A stretch of DNA of 33,410 nt from assembly GCA_022841365.1 (NCBI GenBank), contig JALHRP010000044.1:1-33410 (forward strand), given 5' to 3'. The position numbers were made by a program, and so were the translations under genes. Positions 24,167 to 30,434 of this stretch are shown piece after piece. Position 1 is the first letter of the stretch. Each line of letters opens with the position of its first letter. The notes below the pieces were generated by a model. It searched no databases and was not told the origin of the DNA. It saw only the letters and a list, made by a program, of their open reading frames with translations. Source of the DNA: Chitinophagaceae bacterium (GTDB taxonomy: Bacteria > Bacteroidota > Bacteroidia > Chitinophagales > Chitinophagaceae).

Positions 24167-25135
24167 ATGAATAAACAGTATAACACTTTGTTGAAAGGCT
24201 GGATTCCGTGGAGGCTGATCAGAGAAGAAGAAAAGATGTACTGTGAATGGTTGTTCACCGGCTACAAATTATTTACTGAACCGTTTTTTGATGATACCAT
24301 CCGTGTTTGCCGCACAATGAACGAAAACCGGCAGAAATTCAAAGCAGTATCTGATCTTGAGTTCATCTCAAATTGTTGTTCACAGGATTATGCAGCGCAG
24401 ACAACTGCAGTTATTTTTCATGTTTCACGTTGCGGCTCAACATTACTTTCACAAATGCTCAGCTGTAATAACCGGCATGCAGTTCTCTCTGAAGTTCCTT
24501 TTATTGATCAGTTGCTTCGTTTACATTATACACATGAACATTATAAGGCGGAACAAATTGAACAATATGTAAAAGCATCTGTAGGTTTGTATCATTATCA
24601 GCCGCAACAAACACATCTTTTTGTGAAAACCGACAGCTGGCACCTGCATTTTTATGAACAGTATCGGAAACTATATCCTGATGCACTTTTTGTTTTACTG
24701 TACAGAGAGCCTGCAGCCGTTATTCAATCTCAACAAAAGCAAAGAGGACTTCATGCTGTTCCGGGATTAGTAGAGCCGCAATTATTTGGTTTAAATGTTA
24801 CAGAAAGAGAATACAGCAATTTTGATTTGTATATGGCCGATGTGCTGCAGACTTACTATCAGAAAATGATTGCCATTGCATCGGGCGATGTAAATGTATT
24901 GCTTGTTAACTACAGTCAGGGAATGCAATACATCATTGCTGAAATGTATCGCTTACTTAAACTTGATCTGGATACCGAAACTGAACATCTGTTTGAAGAA
25001 CGAAACCGGTTTCATGCAAAGCGCCCTGATCAGATTTTTACAGATGAAAAACTAACTGCTGAATTACCTCCATTTCTTACACGCTGCTATCAGTTATACG
25101 ACCGTTTGGAGGAGCTCCGTCTTGCAAAAGCTTGA
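24167..25135 (+). CDS. Sulfotransferase family protein
   Basis: 322 residues from ATG 24167; an earlier ATG at 24131 would overlap the LRR gene. The PAPS 5'-phosphate loop is FHVSRCGSTLLSQML at about 84-98 and the 3'-phosphate region is LLYREPAAVIQSQQK. Such enzymes move sulfate from PAPS to a hydroxyl or amino group of sugar, peptide or small-molecule acceptors in the cytoplasm. The acceptor is unknown. It is the last gene of the five-gene operon and its 3' end overlaps the convergent APS kinase gene by 59 bp; that kinase makes the PAPS donor. Confidence 0.85.
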   Translation: MNKQYNTLLKGWIPWRLIREEEKMYCEWLFTGYKLFTEPFFDDTIRVCRTMNENRQKFKAVSDLEFISNCCSQDYAAQTTAVIFHVSRCGSTLLSQMLSCNNRHAVLSEVPFIDQLLRLHYTHEHYKAEQIEQYVKASVGLYHYQPQQTHLFVKTDSWHLHFYEQYRKLYPDALFVLLYREPAAVIQSQQKQRGLHAVPGLVEPQLFGLNVTEREYSNFDLYMADVLQTYYQKMIAIASGDVNVLLVNYSQGMQYIIAEMYRLLKLDLDTETEHLFEERNRFHAKRPDQIFTDEKLTAELPPFLTRCYQLYDRLEELRLAKA

Positions 25136-25643
25136 TGCAATATTGAAGCAATTGCTGTACACAACTGTCTGCATCGGTGTTGGAAGTATCAATGATCAGG
25201 TCAGGATTTTCAGGCAATTCATACGGATCATTAATGCCTGTAAGATTCCTGATCTTCTGCGGGTCATCATCCGGCAACAGCGCTTTCTGATACAATCCTT
25301 TTGTATCCCGCTGAATGAGTACAGGAACACTGCATTTGATCCATATCAGTTTAGCGTTGTAATTGTGTTTCAGTTCCTGTCTTGTTTCCTCAAATGGATT
25401 AATCGCTGCAATCACAGCAACTTTCTGTTGTTTACAAACCTGATCAGCTACATGCCCCAGTCTCCGGATATTTTCTTTTCTGTCGGGAATACTGAAACCA
25501 AGGTCTTTGTTCAACGTCTTTCGGTATACATCTGCATCAATGACTTCTGCGGCAACGTTAATCTGCGTTAATTGCTGTTGCAATGCTGTTGCAAGGGTTG
25601 TTTTGCCGGCACCGGATAAACCTGTCATTTGCAGAATAATCAT
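25077..25643 (-). CDS. cysC: Adenylylsulfate (APS) kinase
   Basis: 188 residues. The P-loop is GLSGAGKTT (8-16); further motifs are VIDADVYRKTLNKDLGFSIPDRKENIRRLG, a mobile-lid region with KGLYQKA, and TGINDPYELPENPDLIID, all typical of APS kinase. The usual SPYR region reads NPFEETRQ here. The enzyme phosphorylates APS to PAPS, the donor for sulfotransferases. ATP sulfurylase genes are not present in the window, so APS must come from elsewhere. It is the third gene of the beta-hydroxylase/HExxH unit, 28 bp after the preceding gene. Confidence 0.92.
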   Translation of the reverse strand: MIILQMTGLSGAGKTTLATALQQQLTQINVAAEVIDADVYRKTLNKDLGFSIPDRKENIRRLGHVADQVCKQQKVAVIAAINPFEETRQELKHNYNAKLIWIKCSVPVLIQRDTKGLYQKALLPDDDPQKIRNLTGINDPYELPENPDLIIDTSNTDADSCVQQLLQYCIKLLQDGAPPNGRITDSSV

Positions 25644-25671
25644 GCGTTGTAAAATATGAAAAGTAAGAAAA

Positions 25672-26166
25672 TCAATCTCTCAACCATTTACACATGGCCG
25701 GATAATTTTCAGCTGAGTTGGGCGAGCCTGTAACCGTCATCCCCAGCCATTGCAACACAGGAACTCCGAAATAACGGCCTCCATCAAAGTCATCAATAAT
25801 TTGTTTGCCTCCGCCTTTATACCCCTTCTCATGAAACACAAATGCAGGATCTATTGCAAGATGTTTGCAGGCAGCATAGCTCCATGCAATGGCCATCATT
25901 TCTTCAGCAGCATCATCTATTCGTGTGGCGATATCTGAACCGGAGATCGTATTTCGCTCAGATGATGGAATAACAGCAAGATGAGCCGCTTCATGAATAA
26001 GATCACCGGGGTATTTCAGTATTGTTTTATCAATCAGAATTTTGCCATTGCTGATAAAAAGTCCGGGTAAAAAACATGCTTCATTCTGCAGATCACAGCA
26101 TATTACTTCAAGCCCGATAGTTTGAATGAATTGAATGGATGTAGAAAGCAGCAAATCGTTGTTCAT
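25672..26166 (-). CDS. Hypothetical protein with HExxH metalloprotease-like motif
   Basis: 164 residues, family not recognised. H58-E-A-A-H62 in DLIHEAAHLAVIPS is a zinc-peptidase-type motif, and E88/E89 in DAAEEMMAIAWSYAA, 26 residues later, could be the third ligand as in gluzincins. No signal peptide. A proteolytic function is possible but not shown. Its ATG overlaps the TGA stop of the beta-hydroxylase-like gene (ATGA), so the two proteins are probably made in coupled amounts and work together. Confidence 0.75.
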   Translation of the reverse strand: MNNDLLLSTSIQFIQTIGLEVICCDLQNEACFLPGLFISNGKILIDKTILKYPGDLIHEAAHLAVIPSSERNTISGSDIATRIDDAAEEMMAIAWSYAACKHLAIDPAFVFHEKGYKGGGKQIIDDFDGGRYFGVPVLQWLGMTVTGSPNSAENYPAMCKWLRD

Positions 26167-26915
26167 TCCGTTTCTTTTTCCATTTTATCTGCAAGTTCAA
26201 GTGAAGTTACAGTATTCAGTAAGCGCAGTTGGGCAATAATCATTTGTTTTTGTTTGCTTTGAAATACAGGTTGTTGTTCCTCTTCAACTTGTTTCGTGCA
26301 AAAAGTGTTTGTTGCGAATTGCTTGTTCAGCCAGTCATTAACTTTACAATCTAACACAAGATGAATTCTGTCTGTATGGCCGAAGTTATTGATACGGTGT
26401 TTCAGCGTAAGATTCAGATACCAGCACTCGCCTTCCTGCATCAGTATACGTTCATCAGAAAGAAAAAACTCAACAGCCGGATTAGTGCTTACAGGAATGT
26501 GAAACCGCACCTCTCCATCTTCAAAACTTAAATCATGATCGCTGTGTTCTTTAATAACTGCGCCTGCATCCAGTTTCATTAATCGTACAGATGTTTTTTC
26601 GCATTGAAAGAAATTTAAAACTGAACGGAGATAGGTACATTGTTTTAGCAAGACAGTATCCTCATATGAAGGGGTTGTTGTTGCAGCTGTTGCATGAATG
26701 GAAATGATATTATCCATACTTCCGTTAATGGAACGGAGAGGCAGAATGGTCCAACCACCTTCGTAATGGGCTTTGTTGTAGTGTGCTTTCCAAAAACCAC
26801 TTTCGAGCAATGCAACTTCCTGTTGCATTTTTTGCACATCAAACTGTTTGTTTAACTGTAAATACTTAATCAAAAAATGAAGGTTTTGGTTGCACTGTAA
26901 ATTAATCGTTTTCAT
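26163..26915 (-). CDS. Aspartyl/asparaginyl beta-hydroxylase-like 2-oxoglutarate oxygenase
   Basis: 250 residues. The N-terminus (YLQLNKQFDVQKMQQEVALL) and GGWTILPLRSING fit the family. Iron-binding His124 in IKEHSDHD, followed by EVRFHIPV, and His173 in LKHRINNFGHTDRIHLVLD form the double-stranded beta-helix core; Arg in the last motif can bind 2-oxoglutarate. Relatives hydroxylate aspartate or asparagine side chains or small amino-acid substrates. First gene of the minus-strand three-gene unit. Its start is only 16 bp from the divergent uvrB start. Confidence 0.85.
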   Translation of the reverse strand: MKTINLQCNQNLHFLIKYLQLNKQFDVQKMQQEVALLESGFWKAHYNKAHYEGGWTILPLRSINGSMDNIISIHATAATTTPSYEDTVLLKQCTYLRSVLNFFQCEKTSVRLMKLDAGAVIKEHSDHDLSFEDGEVRFHIPVSTNPAVEFFLSDERILMQEGECWYLNLTLKHRINNFGHTDRIHLVLDCKVNDWLNKQFATNTFCTKQVEEEQQPVFQSKQKQMIIAQLRLLNTVTSLELADKMEKETE

Positions 26916-26931
26916 TCGTAATTTGCATACG

Positions 26932-28968
26932 ATGCCTTTTAAACTTCAATCACCTTATACGCCTTCCGGAGATCAGCCGCAGGCGATTCAGCAGCTCACC
27001 GAAGGAATTCTCAACGGAGAAAAATACCAGACGCTTTTGGGTGTTACGGGTAGTGGTAAAACATTTACCATGGCCAATGTAATTCAGAATGTACAGCGCC
27101 CAACATTGGTGCTTACACATAACAAAACACTGGTGGCACAGTTGTATGGTGAGTTCAAACAATTTTTTCCCGATAATGCCGTAGGTTATTTTGTGAGTTA
27201 TTACGATTACTATCAACCCGAAGCATACATGCCCGTAAGCGGCACGTATATTGAAAAAGATTTGAGCATTAATGAAGAACTGGATAAACTCCGCTTACAT
27301 GCTACCAGTGAATTGTTAAGCGGACGCAGAGATATAATTGTAGTGGCGAGTGTGAGTTGTATCTATGGTATGGGTAATCCTGTTGATTTTGAAAACGGCA
27401 TCATCCGTATTCAAAAAAATCAAACCATTTCACGGCAGGGATTTTTGCATTCACTGGTAAACAGTTTGTACAGCCGTTCGCAAGGCGATTTTTCAAGAGG
27501 AACCTTTCGTGTAAAAGGCGATACGGTTGATATCAACCTGCCGTATGTTGATTTTGGTTACCGCATTACTTTTTTTGGAGATGATATTGAAGACATTGAA
27601 ACCATCGAAATAAAAACAGGCAAGCGCATCAGCAAAATGGAGAATGCCGCCATCTTTCCTGCCAATTTATACATTGCGCCAAAAGATCAGATGCAGCAGA
27701 TCATTTATGAAATACAGGACGAAGCTGCAGCACAGGAAGCCTATTTTAAAAGTGTTGGAAAATATATTGAAGCACAACGGATCAAAGAACGTACAGAGTA
27801 TGATCTGGAAATGATCCGTGAGCTTGGTTATTGCAATGGTATTGAAAACTATTCCCGTTTTTTTGACCGTCGCATGCCCGGCACAAGACCTTTCTGTTTG
27901 CTGGATTATTTTCCAAAAGATTATTTGATGATGATTGATGAAAGCCATCAAACCATTCCGCAGGTGAGTGGAATGTATGGCGGCGACAGAAGCAGAAAAC
28001 TGGTATTGGTTGATTATGGTTTCCGTTTGCCGAGTGCAATGGATAACCGTCCGCAGAATTTTCATGAGTTTGAAAGTTTACTCAATCAGGTAATATTTGT
28101 AAGTGCCACACCCGATGATTATGAACTGCAAAAGACCGGCGGTGTAGTGGTAGAGCAGGTTGTAAGGCCCACTGGTTTATTGGATCCGCCCATTGAAATT
28201 CGCCCAAGTGTAAACCAGATTGATGATCTGTTAGATGAAATTGACCGCCGTGTAAAAAAAGGTGATCGTGTATTGGTAACAACATTAACCAAACGGATGG
28301 CGGAAGAAATGGATAAGTATCTGAAGCGGATCAACATCAAATCAAAATACATACACAGTGAAGTAGACACATTGGAGCGGATTGAAATTCTGCGTGATCT
28401 CCGGCTGGGTGTGATTGATGTATTGGTGGGTGTGAATTTATTAAGGGAAGGATTGGATTTGCCCGAAGTAAGTTTAGTTGCCATTCTTGATGCAGATAAA
28501 GAAGGTTTTTTACGCAACGAGAAAAGTTTAACGCAAACTGCAGGTCGTGCTGCAAGAAATGTAGATGGTTTGGTGATCTTTTATGCAGATAAGATGACCG
28601 ACAGTATGCGCCGCACCATTGAAGAAACAAGCAGACGAAGAGAAAAGCAAATTCAATACAATATTGAGCATGGTATTACACCCAAAACCATCAAGAAAAG
28701 CATTGAGCAGGTGATGGGTCAAACTTCTGTGTTAGATATTAAGGGATATGATCTGTCGAAGCCTTATGCCATGTCGCCCGACGGTGAGTTGGTGGAGGCA
28801 GCAGAAGATCAGGAAGTGTATCAAAGCATACCTCAAATGGAACGGGCCATTGCTCAAACCAAAAAGCAAATGGAAAAAGCAGCCCGTGATCTTGATTTTA
28901 TGGAAGCAGCCCGTTTAAGAGATGAGATGTTCCGGATGCAGAAGGAACTGGAAGGGATGAAAGGCTGA
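26932..28968 (+). CDS. uvrB: Excinuclease ABC subunit B
   Basis: 678 residues from ATG 26932 (MPFKLQSPYTPSGDQP is the family start; an upstream ATG at 26890 overlaps the divergent gene). Walker A is GVTGSGKT at 37-44, the damage-probing beta-hairpin region is YYDYYQPEAYMP, helicase motifs include MIDESHQTIPQ, FVSATP and QTAGRAARN, and the C-terminal UVR motif is DLDFMEAARLRDEMF. UvrB verifies DNA damage handed over by UvrA and recruits UvrC in nucleotide excision repair. Complete and normal length. Confidence 0.97.
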   Translation: MPFKLQSPYTPSGDQPQAIQQLTEGILNGEKYQTLLGVTGSGKTFTMANVIQNVQRPTLVLTHNKTLVAQLYGEFKQFFPDNAVGYFVSYYDYYQPEAYMPVSGTYIEKDLSINEELDKLRLHATSELLSGRRDIIVVASVSCIYGMGNPVDFENGIIRIQKNQTISRQGFLHSLVNSLYSRSQGDFSRGTFRVKGDTVDINLPYVDFGYRITFFGDDIEDIETIEIKTGKRISKMENAAIFPANLYIAPKDQMQQIIYEIQDEAAAQEAYFKSVGKYIEAQRIKERTEYDLEMIRELGYCNGIENYSRFFDRRMPGTRPFCLLDYFPKDYLMMIDESHQTIPQVSGMYGGDRSRKLVLVDYGFRLPSAMDNRPQNFHEFESLLNQVIFVSATPDDYELQKTGGVVVEQVVRPTGLLDPPIEIRPSVNQIDDLLDEIDRRVKKGDRVLVTTLTKRMAEEMDKYLKRINIKSKYIHSEVDTLERIEILRDLRLGVIDVLVGVNLLREGLDLPEVSLVAILDADKEGFLRNEKSLTQTAGRAARNVDGLVIFYADKMTDSMRRTIEETSRRREKQIQYNIEHGITPKTIKKSIEQVMGQTSVLDIKGYDLSKPYAMSPDGELVEAAEDQEVYQSIPQMERAIAQTKKQMEKAARDLDFMEAARLRDEMFRMQKELEGMKG

Positions 28969-29056
28969 AATGCCCACCCTGCCTGCAAAAAACCGCTTCA
29001 TCTTACAGAACACCCCGGCCAATCGGCTATTTGGCAGTGTAGGTCCTGAAGGAGTT

Positions 29057-29084
29057 TTGAAATTCCCTGTATTTCCTTAACTTG
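29057..29084 (+). promoter_or_regulatory. Candidate promoter of the parA-like gene
   Basis: TTG at 29057-29059 (within TTTTG) and TAACTTG at 29078-29084 are separated by 18 bp and lie 24 bp before the start codon at 29108. The -7 box equals the one of the YeeE-soxB unit. The rest of the 139-bp gap after uvrB shows no clear terminator. Confidence 0.4.
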
Positions 29085-29107
29085 AAGCTCCTCAAAAACA
29101 ATCAGCC

Positions 29108-29848
29108 ATGTTCACATTCGCATTATTCAATCTCAAGGGTGGAGTAGGTAAAACCGCCAGCTGTGTAAACTTTGCCTATCTCGCAGCAAAAGACGGGTAC
29201 AAAACATTGTTGTGGGATATTGATCCGCAGGGAGCTACTTCGTTTTATTACAAAGTAAAACCCAAGCAGAAAGTAATGATGCGTGATCTGGTTGGGAAAG
29301 ATGCGGCATTGGTTGAAAACGTGATGACTACCGAATACGAAAACCTGGATATTATCCCTGCAGATGTAACTGCAAAAGCACATGATATTATGATTGACGA
29401 AATGCAGGGATCTAAAAAAAGACTGGCAACTATTTTAAAACAATTAAAGAGTGAGTACGATTTTATTTTTATTGATTGTCCTCCCGGATTAAGTTCACTT
29501 GCTGAAAATATTTTTAATGCGGCTGATATTGTATTGATGCCCATCATCCCCACAACACTTTCTGTACGCACCTATCAGATGGTCAAAGATTTTTTTAAAG
29601 AGAAGAGTATTGATCATAAAAAAATGACCTGCTTTTTTACCATGACTGATCTGCGCCGTAACATGCACAACGAAGTAATGGAAGAGCTGTATAAAGACAA
29701 ACGCTTTTTCGCCAACTATATACCTTACCTGAGTGATGTTGAAAAGATGGGTGTTCACAAAGCGCCATTAGAAGAATTTGCCCGCAGCAGTTATGCAGCA
29801 CAATGCTATCGTGAACTGTGGGAAGAAATCAAAGAGGGTGTGCTGTGA
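29108..29848 (+). CDS. ParA family ATPase, orphan
   Basis: 246 residues. Deviant Walker A KGGVGKT at 10-16, LLWDIDPQGATSFYY as Walker A' and FIFIDCPPGLSSLAENIF as Walker B; LMPIIPTTLSVRTYQMV follows the ParA pattern. These ATPases position DNA or protein complexes by dynamic binding to the nucleoid. There is no parB-like gene next to it in the window, so its partner is unknown and a chromosome-segregation role should not be assumed. Confidence 0.9.
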   Translation: MFTFALFNLKGGVGKTASCVNFAYLAAKDGYKTLLWDIDPQGATSFYYKVKPKQKVMMRDLVGKDAALVENVMTTEYENLDIIPADVTAKAHDIMIDEMQGSKKRLATILKQLKSEYDFIFIDCPPGLSSLAENIFNAADIVLMPIIPTTLSVRTYQMVKDFFKEKSIDHKKMTCFFTMTDLRRNMHNEVMEELYKDKRFFANYIPYLSDVEKMGVHKAPLEEFARSSYAAQCYRELWEEIKEGVL

Positions 29849-29936
29849 TCCAGTGCTGTAGAGGTTTTCGGGCGACCGTAAATTTACCAATACCTGTTTA
29901 AGTACTATTGCTGAATTTTACAAATTAGAGTAATTA

Positions 29937-29970
29937 TTGTTGTGTAATTCGAAAACTGTTTCTACATTTG
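29937..29970 (+). promoter_or_regulatory. Strong Bacteroidota-type promoter of the small membrane-protein gene
   Basis: TTG at 29940-29942 (repeated at 29937-29939) is followed by 20 bp and a perfect TACATTTG at 29963-29970. Transcription would start near 29976, giving a leader of about 40 bases before the ATG at 30016. Confidence 0.65.
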
Positions 29971-30015
29971 AGTTGTCCTAGCTATTAAGAAAACCAATAA
30001 ATAAATCCAATTATC

Positions 30016-30210
30016 ATGAAAAAACCATTGCGTTTCTTCTCGTTCGTATTTTTCCTTTTCGCCATTTATTTAAACGTGTTTTACAAAGAAGATTCATTTC
30101 TTGCACGTGTAGTTGCGGGTAAATCTGAAGTTGCAAAACAACAGACAGCTCAGCAAACAAAAGAGGCGAAGCCATTAGAAAATGAAATGGCAGAAAATAC
30201 ATCCAAGTAA
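30016..30210 (+). CDS. Small single-pass membrane or exported protein
   Basis: 64 residues, not recognised. The N-terminus has a lysine-arginine start and one hydrophobic stretch (FFSFVFFLFAIYLNVFY), followed by a polar, Gln/Lys/Glu-rich tail (AKQQTAQQTKEAKPLENEMAENTSK). It is supported as a real gene by its perfect promoter upstream and the strong terminator downstream, forming a single-gene transcript of about 370 bases. Its role is unknown. Confidence 0.7.
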   Translation: MKKPLRFFSFVFFLFAIYLNVFYKEDSFLARVVAGKSEVAKQQTAQQTKEAKPLENEMAENTSK

Positions 30211-30319
30211 TTTACTGTAGTTGTATTAAGATTTCGTAAAGCAGGTCAACGACCCGGCGATCCGTACCCTATACTTTTTATGCTGCCGGTGTTGAATTTT
30301 CTCATAATGTAAGTTTTGC

Positions 30320-30358
30320 GGAGGTGGTTTCAACCACCTCCTGTTTTTTCTTTTTTTT
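30320..30358 (+). terminator. Intrinsic terminator before polA
   Basis: A perfect 10-bp stem, GGAGGTGGTT-TC-AACCACCTCC (30320-30341), is followed by a T-rich run (30344-30358). It ends the small-protein transcript; the 109 bp between the stop codon and the stem show no other feature. Confidence 0.9.
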
Positions 30359-30434
30359 GCCACGTAATTACGGGGCTTTTGTTGTTTCGTAAATTTCTCT
30401 TTTATGCTTTAACAGAGGTGGTTAACTTAGCGGT

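Noticed and set aside
27667-28722. Several minus-strand frames opposite uvrB
   Set aside because: Shadows of the uvrB codon pattern; no motifs, no promoter or start context.
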